Source of the DNA: DASZIT01 sp036268775
GTDB taxonomy: Bacteria > Actinomycetota > Acidimicrobiia > Acidimicrobiales > RAAP-2
Reading direction: 5' to 3'
Assembly (NCBI GenBank): GCA_036268775.1
Contig: DATATM010000012.1
Coordinates: 1 to 64,000, forward strand
Length of the DNA stretch: 64,000 nt
The first letter of the stretch is position 1; every line of letters begins with the position of its first letter. The notes beneath the pieces were generated by a model. That model was not told the DNA's origin and ran no database searches. It was given only the letters and a program-made list of their open reading frames with translations. Shown one piece after another: positions 34,166 through 42,432 of this stretch. The position numbers and the translations under genes were made by a program.

Positions 34166-35086
34166 ATGTCCTCTGAGCCACCTCCGCCCCCCCGGCCACT
34201 GCCGCCGTCCACGGTGGTCGTCATCGGCAGCGGAGCCATCGGTGGCTATTTCGGCTTTGCGCTCGAGCGGGCCGGGCACCGGGTCGTGCTGTGTGCCCGT
34301 CGACCATTCGGCCAATTGACGATAGAGACAGAAGGGAGGCGGATGACTGTCATGGCCCCGGTCATCACCGACCCCGATGAGTGTCCCGCGGCCGATTGGG
34401 TGGTGGTCGCCACCAAGGGCCACCAGACAGCCGGTGCCGCCCCCTGGCTGTCGGCCGCCTGCCGAGAGGCGGCGGCGGTCCTCGTCCTGCAGAACGGGGT
34501 CGAACACCGGGAACGGGTGTCCGGGCTCACCGGCGGGGTTCCGGTGGTACCGGCGGTGGTGTTGTGCGGGGCAGAGGTCGTGGAACCGGGCCGGGTCCGC
34601 CATCACGGCTACTCGGCCATAACGGTCCCCGACACCGAGCTCGGCCGCGCCGCCGCCGCGCTGTTCGCCGGGGGTCCGGCCACCGTCACCCCGTCGTCCG
34701 ATTTCGAGAGGGACCTGTGGTTGAAACTGGTGCAGAACGTCACTGGGGGTGCGCTGACCGCCATAACCGGTCGTCGGCTTGAGGTGATGACCCAACCCGA
34801 GATTGCCGGGCTGGCGGTCGAGTTGGCTGTCGAGACGGCTGCAGTGGCGCGGGTGTGTGGGGTAGATCTGAGCGACGAGGTCGCCACGGCAGTTGTCGAC
34901 GGCTTTCGGTCGGTGGGCGGAACTATGGGCACCTCGATGCTCTACGACCGGATGGCGGGGCGCCCCTTGGAGTGCGAAGAGCTCACCGGGGCGGTGGTCC
35001 GGCTGGGGGAGCGCCACGGAGTCCCGACCCCCCGCAACAGCTTGATGCTGACCCTGCTCCGGAACCTCGGATCCTCGCCGAGCTGA
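34166..35086 (+). CDS. PanE/ApbA-family 2-oxoacid reductase (ketopantoate reductase-like)
   Basis: 306 residues. The N-terminal dinucleotide motif VVVIGSGAIGGYFG, VVVATKGHQT, VLQNGVEH and the C-terminal helical domain with WLKLVQNV and SMLYDRMAGRPLE fit the PanE family. ATG 34166 is chosen; GTG 34157 is an in-frame alternative. Because it opens the catabolic island and is far from panC, it more likely reduces a 2-oxo or similar intermediate of that pathway than ketopantoate. This is inference. Confidence 0.82.
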   Translation: MSSEPPPPPRPLPPSTVVVIGSGAIGGYFGFALERAGHRVVLCARRPFGQLTIETEGRRMTVMAPVITDPDECPAADWVVVATKGHQTAGAAPWLSAACREAAAVLVLQNGVEHRERVSGLTGGVPVVPAVVLCGAEVVEPGRVRHHGYSAITVPDTELGRAAAALFAGGPATVTPSSDFERDLWLKLVQNVTGGALTAITGRRLEVMTQPEIAGLAVELAVETAAVARVCGVDLSDEVATAVVDGFRSVGGTMGTSMLYDRMAGRPLECEELTGAVVRLGERHGVPTPRNSLMLTLLRNLGSSPS

Positions 35087-35138
35087 GGCTCCCGGGTTCC
35101 GCGATCCAGACCCTTTCTCGATCGGGTCGGCGTTCAAC

Positions 35139-35663
35139 TCACCGGTTCGAGCCATCCGACCGGGCGGCCACGGCTCGGGCGGCCACCGCCCGCACCTGCG
35201 AGAGGGCGGCGCCGATGGAGACCGGATCCAGGCCGGCCACCAGATGCTCGCCGCCGGCTTCCTGCAACATCTCGGGAAGACGGCGTTCGATCCGTTCCAG
35301 CGCCCAGGGCAGCATGTCGCCATTAGCGGAGATGTCGAAGTCGATCACGTTGTTCACCACTTCGGTCCCGGGATGGTTGTAGTGGTAGTGGGGTTCGTTG
35401 TCGAAGACGTCGAACCGCAGGTACTCGTGACCGTCCTCGGCGCCGCAGACATGGAGTGAGAGACCCTCATCGGAGAACCCTCCGGCAGGAGATCGCTCGA
35501 GCAGCTCGGCCAAGTAGGCGGGATTGTCCTGATAGGTCTCCACCAGCCCCTCCGGATCGAGGTCGCGGTACTCGACGCCGATCGAGAGATTGCCGGCTTC
35601 GAAGTACCGGGTGTGCTCGGCGACCGGGGGTTGGGGTGGGATGGCGTAGACGTTGCCGATCAT
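35139..35663 (-). CDS. Conserved hypothetical protein with HYHYNHPG motif
   Basis: 174 residues, no signal peptide. A His-rich stretch, EPHYHYNHPGTEVVNN, could bind metal and resembles a cupin-like strand, but the full cupin pattern is not evident. The C-terminus is Ala/Arg-rich and helical. It is the third gene of the PaaK ligase - amidohydrolase unit on the minus strand (25 bp gap), so it probably serves the same pathway. I do not recognise a family. Confidence 0.7.
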   Translation of the reverse strand: MIGNVYAIPPQPPVAEHTRYFEAGNLSIGVEYRDLDPEGLVETYQDNPAYLAELLERSPAGGFSDEGLSLHVCGAEDGHEYLRFDVFDNEPHYHYNHPGTEVVNNVIDFDISANGDMLPWALERIERRLPEMLQEAGGEHLVAGLDPVSIGAALSQVRAVAARAVAARSDGSNR

Positions 35664-35688
35664 CGGTCCTCCTGGTTGGTTGGATGGC

Positions 35689-36573
35689 TCACGACGGCCG
35701 GGCGAGGTCGCTGAGTCGGGTGAACACTGAGCGCGCGTTCCCTTCCATCAGCAGGGCGCACACTTCGTCGGAGAGTTGGAGGGCCTCCAGCTGCTGGAGG
35801 GCCTGGCGATGCCCCACCGTCGGGAAATTGGTCCCGAAAATCACCTTGCGCCGCCCCGGCCGGCGCAAGAAGTCGACCAGGGCGGCCGGCCAGTGTCCCG
35901 GAGGATAGGAGCCGGTACCCAGGTAGACATTGGAGAATTTGAGGGCCATGGCCACCGCCTCGTCCACCCACGGCCAGCCAGTGTGGGAGAGGACGAAGGA
36001 GACATCAGGGAAGTACAGGGCGGGGCGGTCGATCCCTATCGGCTTGCCCGCCTCGCTCGGCATCCGGCCCCCCGAGGTGCCGGCCTGCATCATCATCGGG
36101 ACGCCCTGGCGGTCGCACAACGCGTAGTACGGGTAGTGGTCGCGGTGGTCGAAGGGTCGGTCGAAACTGTGGGTGTGGAGGTAGAGCCCGACCACCCAGG
36201 GGGAGGCCAGCACTTCTTCGGCCCGGCGCACCCCGGCCATGCCCAGCTGGGGCTCGATGCCCCAGAGGGCGGCGAACCGCCCGGGGAAGCGATCGACTAG
36301 CCGTTGGGTCTCCTCCCACCGGGAGGTGACCGACGAGACATCGAACTCGGAGCCGTGATGGTGCACGTCGCTGGTGACCACCAACAGAGTGGCGATCCCG
36401 AGCTCGTCCATGCGGGCCACCATGGCGTCGGCATCGGCGAAGCTGTCGTCGGCGTCGCTGCGGACCTTGAGTGGGAGACCCTGCCCGGCGACCGCCGCCT
36501 CCCAGGCGGCACGGCGCTCGGTGCCAAAGGCATTGCAGAGGGTGTCGACGATGCCGGCGGCGACGGGGGTCAT
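35689..36573 (-). CDS. Amidohydrolase-2 family metal-dependent hydrolase
   Basis: 294-residue TIM barrel. VTSDVHHHGSEF, the LHTHS strand, VLSHTGWPWVDEAV and the C-terminal FGTNFPTVGHRQAL are typical of the ACMSD/amidohydrolase-2 group. The usual N-terminal HxH is replaced by a shortened opening (GIVDTLCNAFG), so the metal site may be atypical. ATG 36573 overlaps the ligase stop as ATGA. Possible reactions are decarboxylation or C-C or C-N hydrolysis. Confidence 0.78.
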   Translation of the reverse strand: MTPVAAGIVDTLCNAFGTERRAAWEAAVAGQGLPLKVRSDADDSFADADAMVARMDELGIATLLVVTSDVHHHGSEFDVSSVTSRWEETQRLVDRFPGRFAALWGIEPQLGMAGVRRAEEVLASPWVVGLYLHTHSFDRPFDHRDHYPYYALCDRQGVPMMMQAGTSGGRMPSEAGKPIGIDRPALYFPDVSFVLSHTGWPWVDEAVAMALKFSNVYLGTGSYPPGHWPAALVDFLRRPGRRKVIFGTNFPTVGHRQALQQLEALQLSDEVCALLMEGNARSVFTRLSDLARPS

Positions 36574-37964
36574 CCCGAACCTGACCGCTCGTCGCGGAAG
36601 CGCTTGAGCTTGGCCGCCACATCAACCCCGGTCAACGAATCGAGCGAACCCGGAGCCACCACCTCGACCTGGATGCTCACCCCGAGTCGGTCCTTCAGGC
36701 GTTCGCCCACCGCGTCGGCGAGGGATGCGTGTTGGTCCGGCGCCCACTCGCTCACCACCGACAGGACCAACTCGTCCCGGTTGTCGCGCCGGATCGCCCG
36801 GACGAAGAAGTCGTGGGTCGTCCCGGGCACGCTCTGGGCGAGGTCGCCGAGGGCTTCAGGCCAGATGTTGACACCGCGTAGCTTCACCATGTTGTCGCCC
36901 CGTCCCGCGAACCCGGTGATCTTCCGGAGCCAGCTCCCGCAGTCGCACTGGCCGGGGGGTTGCAGCGAGGAGAGGTCCATGATGTTGTAGCGAAACTGCG
37001 GACTCCCGGTCTTGTAGAGGTCGGTCACACATAGGGACCCCAACTGGCCGTCGGGGACGGCCTCGCCAGTGTCGGGATCCACCACTTGCACCACGAAGGC
37101 GTCTTCGAAGATGTGAAGACCGTCGTGGGCGGGGCACTCCATGGCGACAGTTTGTACCTCGTGGAACCCGTAGGTGGCGAAGTACTCGAGGCCGAAGGTG
37201 GCCTCCAGCAGTTCCTTGTCGCCGATGTTGGGGATGGCGGTCAGCTTCAGGTCGGTGCGGGGATCGAGGCCCATATCGCGGGCCACGTCGGCCAGCCTGA
37301 GCAGGTAGTCGCCGGTGGTCATGACCGCCGCCACGTCGTAGGCAATGGCCAGTTCGACCTGCCGCTGGCTGGAGGTGACGTTCCCGGTCGAGGCCGTGAG
37401 CACCACGCAGTTAAGCCACCGATGGAGTGCCTCATCGAAAGAAAAAGCCCCGTTGTGCAGCCCATAGGCCCACGAGTTGAGGACGACGCTCCCGGGCCGC
37501 ACTCCTTGCATGTAGAGCTGGCGGGCCAACAGGAGGCCGCCGACCTCACGGTCCCAGGCGGTATAGAAGGTGGGGCGGGAGACACCGGTGGTGCCTCCGG
37601 ACATGAATACCCGCATCGGCTCCCGCATGGCGTCGGCCGGCACTACTCCCTGGTAGTCCCCCCACGGCGGGTGGGCCTCGATGCTGTGGCGGATGTCCTC
37701 CACCGTGTAGGCCGGCGCCTTCCAGAGGTCGTCGAGGGTGTGCAGGGTAGAGGGGTGAAAACCAGCCGCGTCCCAGCGACGCCGGAAGAAGGCCACCTGG
37801 TAGGCCTGCCAGGCCCGTTCGCGCAGCCGGGCCAGCTGTTTGCGGGCGATGGTGTCGGGATCGTCGAACCAGGCGGTGGCGAAGTACTCGGGCGGCGGCG
37901 GGTACAGACGGGTCAGCGCGGCGTAATCGACTGCTTGCCACGGTCGGCGAATCCCTTGTGACAC
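36570..37964 (-). CDS. PaaK-type (phenylacetate--CoA ligase-like) AMP-forming ligase
   Basis: 464 residues. The ATP-binding loop is SGGTTGVSRP (122-131). GFHEVQTVAMECPAHDGLHI, YKTGSPQFRYNIMDLS and GRGDNMVKLRGVNIWPEAL are characteristic of PaaK relatives, and the C-terminal domain ends LKRFRDERS. Such enzymes activate aromatic or other carboxylic acids as CoA thioesters. A second copy, cut by the window edge, lies at 63430-64000. It is the first gene after promoter site A. Confidence 0.85.
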   Translation of the reverse strand: MSQGIRRPWQAVDYAALTRLYPPPPEYFATAWFDDPDTIARKQLARLRERAWQAYQVAFFRRRWDAAGFHPSTLHTLDDLWKAPAYTVEDIRHSIEAHPPWGDYQGVVPADAMREPMRVFMSGGTTGVSRPTFYTAWDREVGGLLLARQLYMQGVRPGSVVLNSWAYGLHNGAFSFDEALHRWLNCVVLTASTGNVTSSQRQVELAIAYDVAAVMTTGDYLLRLADVARDMGLDPRTDLKLTAIPNIGDKELLEATFGLEYFATYGFHEVQTVAMECPAHDGLHIFEDAFVVQVVDPDTGEAVPDGQLGSLCVTDLYKTGSPQFRYNIMDLSSLQPPGQCDCGSWLRKITGFAGRGDNMVKLRGVNIWPEALGDLAQSVPGTTHDFFVRAIRRDNRDELVLSVVSEWAPDQHASLADAVGERLKDRLGVSIQVEVVAPGSLDSLTGVDVAAKLKRFRDERSGSG

Positions 37965-38013
37965 CTACATCCCCTCCGTCAGCCCCCACTCGGCGCGATG
38001 GGCGCCACCGTGG

Positions 38014-38042
38014 ACAATAACTAAGTCAATCGTTTGAATCAA
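38014..38042 (-). promoter_or_regulatory. CAAACG-type element with promoter, site A (PaaK ligase operon)
   Basis: On the minus strand -35 TTGATT, a 17-bp spacer and -10 TATTGT are visible. The element CAAACGATTG (38027-38036) fills the start of the spacer, a position where a bound repressor would block RNA polymerase. The predicted transcript start is about 45 bases before ATG 37964. The element overlaps the stop codon of the upstream SDR. Confidence 0.7.
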
Positions 38043-38898
38043 GGCCGGATGCCAGCCGGCTCCGGAGCGGGCCATCGCCCACGAAGACTGGGAGGTCGTC
38101 GTGATCGAGAAATGACGGCCGGGTCGAAGACCCACCATCGACCACCACCACCTGGCCCGTGACCCATCCGGCGAGATCCGAAAGCAGAAAGAGGGCGGCG
38201 CCGGCCACGTCCTCGGGATCGCCGCGGCGGCCGAGGGGAACCGCGTGACGCTCGGCATCGGGGTCCGGCGGCGCGGAGCGATGGGCGTCGCTGGCCGGCG
38301 TGCGGATGGTGCCGGCGGCAACCGCGTTGACCCGAACGCCATATCGGCCCCATTCCAGTGCCTCAGTTCGCATCAAACCCAACATCGCCGACTTGGCGAC
38401 CGCGTAGGCGGCACCGAACGGCAGCGCCGAGAGTCCGGCGATGGAGGCGAGGTGGACAATGCTCCCCGCCCCGAGGGCGACCAAGTGGGCGCCGACGGTT
38501 CGCGACGTCAAGAGTGCCGAACGGAGGTTCAACTCGAGCACTTCGTCAAAGGACCTCGGGTCGACGTCGAGCACGGGTCCCCACTGTTCGGGTGCCATCC
38601 CTCCCGCCACATGGACCAGACCGAAGAGGGGACCGAGGCGGGTGGAGGCTGTCACCGCCGCTTCCACCTCCTCGACGCGGCGAACGTCGGCAACCAGCAT
38701 GGTGTGGGGGCCGGCGGTCCCGGCCACTGCCGCTTGGACTGCGCCCAGTTGCCCTTCGTCGATGTCGATGGCGGCAATCCGTCCACCGGCCTCGGCCACC
38801 AGGCGGCAGACGGCGGTGCCGATCCCCCCACCTCCGGCCCCGGCCACCACCACCACCCGCCCGCCGAGGCCGAGGTGGTCGAACGTCCCGACGTCCAT
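38026..38898 (-). CDS. SDR-family oxidoreductase
   Basis: 290 residues with VVVAGAGGGGIGTAV as the nucleotide site, HVAGG, the Ser of LASIAGLS, catalytic YAVAK and VTGQVVVVDGG. ATG 38898 has GGAGG five bases upstream, better than ATGs at 38928 or 38940. About 35 extra residues follow the usual C-terminus. It is divergent from the gene at 38985. The start of the downstream PaaK unit is separated by promoter site A. Confidence 0.85.
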   Translation of the reverse strand: MDVGTFDHLGLGGRVVVVAGAGGGGIGTAVCRLVAEAGGRIAAIDIDEGQLGAVQAAVAGTAGPHTMLVADVRRVEEVEAAVTASTRLGPLFGLVHVAGGMAPEQWGPVLDVDPRSFDEVLELNLRSALLTSRTVGAHLVALGAGSIVHLASIAGLSALPFGAAYAVAKSAMLGLMRTEALEWGRYGVRVNAVAAGTIRTPASDAHRSAPPDPDAERHAVPLGRRGDPEDVAGAALFLLSDLAGWVTGQVVVVDGGSSTRPSFLDHDDLPVFVGDGPLRSRLASGLDSND

Positions 38899-38984
38899 CG
38901 GCCCTCCGGGGTGTCCTTCTCGACTCATTGACACATTCAAGTGCCTATGGGAAGGTCCACGGGTCCTCGACCCGGGAGGTGCGG

Positions 38985-39662
38985 ATGGGCTTCACCGAAA
39001 ACAACGCTCCTCCATTCCGACCCGGGAAGCCCGCCGGATCTCCTCTCGGAGGCATGCTCGAACTGAGCTCGGACATCGATCCCGGGTTAGACGACCTTTT
39101 CGCCACCTGGTGTGATCACCACCACTCCGAGGTCATCGCGCTTCCCGGGGTACTGCGGGCCCGACGCTACCTCCGGGCGGATGGGCGGCCCGGATCGGGG
39201 CGTTATCTAACGGCCTACGACCTCGTCTCGGTGGCGGTGCTCGACACCCCCGCCTTCGTCGATCACGGCCGGACCGGGACGCCGATGCCGGACGCCCTCG
39301 GATCGTCGTTGGTGTATCAGCGGACGGTTGCCACCCTGATCGGTCGGGCCGGCGACATCTCCGGGGCCGAGACAGTGATCCGGGGCACCCTGCTCGGTGG
39401 CCCTGATCGGGCGGCGTCCCTCGCGGACCGGCTCGTCGCTCCCCTCTCGGGGAAGGGTCAGGCGATCGGTGCCCGGGTGTTCCAGGTCCAAGGCGGCGCC
39501 GAAGACCGGTTGCTGGTTCTGCTCGACTGCACCGGGGACACCGGCGACCTCGGGCCCGTCATGGCCGGCGACCCTTGGCAGCAGCCGGTTCTCTACCGGC
39601 GGGTCTTCGACCGCACCGCCCCCGACCGCCAACAACCGGGGATCGTGGTTGACAGCGGCTGA
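38985..39662 (+). CDS. Conserved hypothetical protein, ferredoxin-fold-like
   Basis: 225 residues; ATG 38985 has GGGAGG five bases upstream. Two halves each suggest a beta-alpha-beta unit (ALPGVLRARRYLRADG, YLTAYDL), which resembles Dabb/EthD-type dimeric ferredoxin folds seen in small-molecule catabolic clusters. No catalytic motif is evident. The 3' end carries the -35 box of the next operon. The fold assignment is a guess. Confidence 0.6.
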   Translation: MGFTENNAPPFRPGKPAGSPLGGMLELSSDIDPGLDDLFATWCDHHHSEVIALPGVLRARRYLRADGRPGSGRYLTAYDLVSVAVLDTPAFVDHGRTGTPMPDALGSSLVYQRTVATLIGRAGDISGAETVIRGTLLGGPDRAASLADRLVAPLSGKGQAIGARVFQVQGGAEDRLLVLLDCTGDTGDLGPVMAGDPWQQPVLYRRVFDRTAPDRQQPGIVVDSG

Positions 39663-39693
39663 GGTGCTCGGTAACCTCTCAAACAAACGTTAG
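39649..39693 (+). promoter_or_regulatory. CAAACG-type element with promoter, site B (amidohydrolase-HyuAB operon)
   Basis: -35 TTGACA (39649-39654), an exact 17-bp spacer and -10 TAACCT (39672-39677) are followed by CAAACGTTAG (39684-39693), which covers the likely +1. The -35 box lies inside the 3' end of the upstream gene. The long form CAAACGTTAGAGTGAC is almost repeated at site E. Confidence 0.75.
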
Positions 39694-39717
39694 AGTGACC
39701 GATGGGGAGGTGCGGCC

Positions 39718-40902
39718 TTGCGCGACGGCTTCAAGATTTTCGACGCGGACGCCCACGTCCTCTACCCCATTGACATGTGGCAGCGCTTCCTCGACCCCCG
39801 CTATGTCGATCGGGTTGGCACCCGGCAGCCGGTCCCCGGGTTCGAAACCTACAACCCGGTCACTGTGGATGGTCGCTGGACCCAGCACGACACCATCCTC
39901 TACGGCCAGTTCCAGAAGTACATCGACTGGACCAAAGACGACATGATCGCCAAATACGGCGAGGATCTGGTGATCGGAGGGTTCACCGGTGACCGGGTGG
40001 CCCGGGCCTTGGCCCAGGACGGGATCGACCTCTCCGTGATCTACGGGCCGGAGTACGACCTGTGGTTCGAGGGCATCGACCCGGACCTCCAGGCAGCCAT
40101 GGTGCGCGCCTATAACCGGTGGGGAGCGGAGATGCGCGAGAGCTCGGGAGGCAGGGTGCACACCGCCGGCCCGGTACCCCTCAACGACGTCACCCGCGCC
40201 GTCAACGAGATCGAGTACGCCTATCACGAACTCGGTATCCGGGCGTTTTGGGCCCGGCCCGACGAATTCAATCAGCGCACGCTGGGTGACCGCTACTACG
40301 ACCCGGTGTGGGACCTGCTCCAAGACCTCGATGTCCCTTTCTCCACCCACGAGTTCATGGGCCTGCGCGGCAACTCCTTCGGCAGCGATCGCTTCCGGGG
40401 CTACTCGGAATGGCACACCGTGGTCCACCCCTTCGAAGCGATGGGAGCCATCGTGGCCATGATCTGCCACGGCGTCTACGAACGGTTCCCCCGCCTGCGG
40501 GTCGCCTACCTGGAGGCGGGTTGCGGGTGGCTGCCCAGCTGGCTCCACCGCATCGACGAACACCTCGAGATGGCGGGAGCCCGGGAGTTCCCCGAGCTCA
40601 CCCTGTCGGCGTCCGAGTACTTCGCCCGCAATTGCTGGATCACCACCGAGTGCGAGGATCCCTACGTTGCCGACGTGATCCGCTGGCTGGGCGACGATCG
40701 GATCCTGTTCGAGTCCGACTTCCCGCATCCCGACTCCAAGTTCCCCCGCACCAGCGTCGAGTTCCTCGAATTGGCTCCGGACAAGATCAGCCTGGACAGC
40801 AAGAAGAAGATCCTCTGGGACAACCCGGTCGCCTTCTACGGGTTCCCCGCTGGTTACCTGCCCACCGAGTTCACCGAAGGCACCGCACCGGCTCACCCGT
40901 GA
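39718..40902 (+). CDS. Amidohydrolase-2 family hydrolase/decarboxylase
   Basis: 394 residues starting at TTG with GGGGAGG eight bases upstream. The opening FDADAHVLYP supplies an Asp-x-His metal site in place of HxH. Further motifs are STHEFMG, AYLEAGCGWLPSWLHRIDEHLE and FESDFPHPDSKFP. This pattern is typical of the ACMSD-like amidohydrolases found in actinobacterial catabolic clusters. It heads a five-gene run whose later members overlap or nearly overlap. Confidence 0.85.
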   Translation: MRDGFKIFDADAHVLYPIDMWQRFLDPRYVDRVGTRQPVPGFETYNPVTVDGRWTQHDTILYGQFQKYIDWTKDDMIAKYGEDLVIGGFTGDRVARALAQDGIDLSVIYGPEYDLWFEGIDPDLQAAMVRAYNRWGAEMRESSGGRVHTAGPVPLNDVTRAVNEIEYAYHELGIRAFWARPDEFNQRTLGDRYYDPVWDLLQDLDVPFSTHEFMGLRGNSFGSDRFRGYSEWHTVVHPFEAMGAIVAMICHGVYERFPRLRVAYLEAGCGWLPSWLHRIDEHLEMAGAREFPELTLSASEYFARNCWITTECEDPYVADVIRWLGDDRILFESDFPHPDSKFPRTSVEFLELAPDKISLDSKKKILWDNPVAFYGFPAGYLPTEFTEGTAPAHP

Positions 40903-41660
40903 ACGACGAATCGGGGGCTACGAAGGGGGCGGTGCTGGTGGTGAGCGGCCCTGGCGGCCGGCTGGCAGCACAGGTGGCGACCCGACTGGCCAGAGACGGC
41001 TACCCGGTCGGCATCATTGGCCCGGAGGGAGCCGAAACGACTGCGGCTGACGTGGTGTCCGCCGGCGGACGCGCCCTCGGCGTCAGGGCCGAACCCGGCG
41101 ACCGGGCGGGGCTCGACGACGCGTTGGCCCGCTGTACCGACCTCGGCGCCACCGCCGCGGTGGTCCTGGACTTCCATCCCCCCGACGCCACCCGGTCCCG
41201 GCAACTGGTGACCCTGGCCGACGACGAGTGGGACAGCTGGTGCGAGGCTCCGATCCGTTGGTGTCTGGTCGGCCTCCAGAGCGCCTTCCAGCTGCTGTCG
41301 GCATCCGGAGGGGTGATCGTGTTGATCGTCCCCACCGTTTCCTTGATCGGCGCCGAGGGCTACGTGGCCGCCACCACCGCGGGCGAAGCCCAGCGGATCC
41401 TGGCCAAGTCGGGCGCACGCCGCTGGGGCGGCTCGGGGATCACCGTCAATGTGGTCGCCGTCCCCCTCGACGCCCTGCCCGACGAGGACCCGGGGGAACC
41501 GGGCGAGTCGGCACAGCTCAGCCTGGGCCCGCCGGCGCTGGCCCCTCCCGACCCGGCTATCGGCATCGCCTCGGTGGTGACGTCACTGACCGGACCCCTG
41601 GGCGGCATGGTGACCGGGGCGACGATCTGCCTCGACGGCGGTGCAGTGATGGCGCCATGA
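40899..41660 (+). CDS. SDR-like protein lacking the catalytic tetrad
   Basis: 253 residues; GTG 40899 overlaps the previous stop as GTGA. The C-terminus (GGMVTGATICLDGGAVM) and the overall strand pattern are those of an SDR. The nucleotide motif is altered to SGPGGRLA. By eye-alignment to the SDR consensus, Ser, Tyr and Lys fall on Pro145, Ala158 and Gly162. It is probably not an active dehydrogenase. It overlaps the intact SDR that follows, which suggests a partner subunit. The sequence is otherwise undamaged, so it is not a pseudogene. Confidence 0.72.
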   Translation: MNDESGATKGAVLVVSGPGGRLAAQVATRLARDGYPVGIIGPEGAETTAADVVSAGGRALGVRAEPGDRAGLDDALARCTDLGATAAVVLDFHPPDATRSRQLVTLADDEWDSWCEAPIRWCLVGLQSAFQLLSASGGVIVLIVPTVSLIGAEGYVAATTAGEAQRILAKSGARRWGGSGITVNVVAVPLDALPDEDPGEPGESAQLSLGPPALAPPDPAIGIASVVTSLTGPLGGMVTGATICLDGGAVMAP

Positions 41661-42421
41661 GCGATCTTTCCGGCAAGACGGTCGTGGTGACCGGGGCGGG
41701 AAGCGGAGTGGGGCGAGGTCTCGCCCTCGCCTGTGCCGGCGCCGGCGCCTCGGTGGTCCTCGGGGTACGGGACATGGCCAAAGGCGACGAGGTGGTCGCC
41801 CGGGTCACCGAGCACGGCGGGACCGCGGTGGCGGTGGAGTCCGACGTGACCGAGTCTGGCCATATCGAACGGGCCCTGAAGGTGGCGGCCGACCGCTTCG
41901 GCGGGGTGGATGCGGTGATTCACAACGCGGTCAGCGCCCAGTCCAGCCAACCGGTGGCCCTCGAGTCGGCTCCCCTGTCGTTGTGGCAGGAGCACGCCAG
42001 CGTCTCGATCACCGCAAGCTTCCACATCGCCCGGGCGGCGTTCGGCCGGCTGGCCGAACGCCAGGGCACCCTGATCTTCATGACATCGCCGGCCGGGGTC
42101 GACGGCAGCGAGCAGCTGTCCTTCTACGCCGCGGTCAAGGGAGCCCAGAGGGGTTTGGTCAAGAGCCTGGCCCGGGAATGGGGACCGCACCGGGTCCGGG
42201 TCAATGCCATTGCCCCGCTGGCCGCCACCCCTGCCATGGACCGGGCCTTCGCCGCCGATCCGCAACTCGAGGGACGGGTACGCGGCTTGATCCCGCTCGG
42301 GCGGCTGGGGGACAGCGAGCTCGACATCGGCCCCGCCGCGGTGTTTCTCTGCAGCGGGGACTCCGGGTACATCACCGGTCAAACTCTGGTCGTGAGCGGC
42401 GGCCGGTTCACCGCAGGTTGA
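41657..42421 (+). CDS. SDR-family oxidoreductase
   Basis: 254 residues; ATG 41657 overlaps the previous stop as ATGA. The NAD(P) motif is TGAGSGVG, followed by HNAVSA in place of NNAG, catalytic Ser in MTSPAG, intact YAAVK and ITGQTLVVSGG. The size and motif order resemble enoyl-ACP-reductase-like or 3-oxoacyl reductase SDRs. It is probably a working partner of the preceding catalytically altered SDR. Confidence 0.87.
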   Translation: MSDLSGKTVVVTGAGSGVGRGLALACAGAGASVVLGVRDMAKGDEVVARVTEHGGTAVAVESDVTESGHIERALKVAADRFGGVDAVIHNAVSAQSSQPVALESAPLSLWQEHASVSITASFHIARAAFGRLAERQGTLIFMTSPAGVDGSEQLSFYAAVKGAQRGLVKSLAREWGPHRVRVNAIAPLAATPAMDRAFAADPQLEGRVRGLIPLGRLGDSELDIGPAAVFLCSGDSGYITGQTLVVSGGRFTAG

Positions 42422-42432
42422 GAAGGGACGCG

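Noticed and set aside
40899..41660. Calling the residue-depleted SDR a pseudogene
   Set aside because: The frame is intact, it is overlapped at both ends by working genes, and the fold-defining strands are kept.
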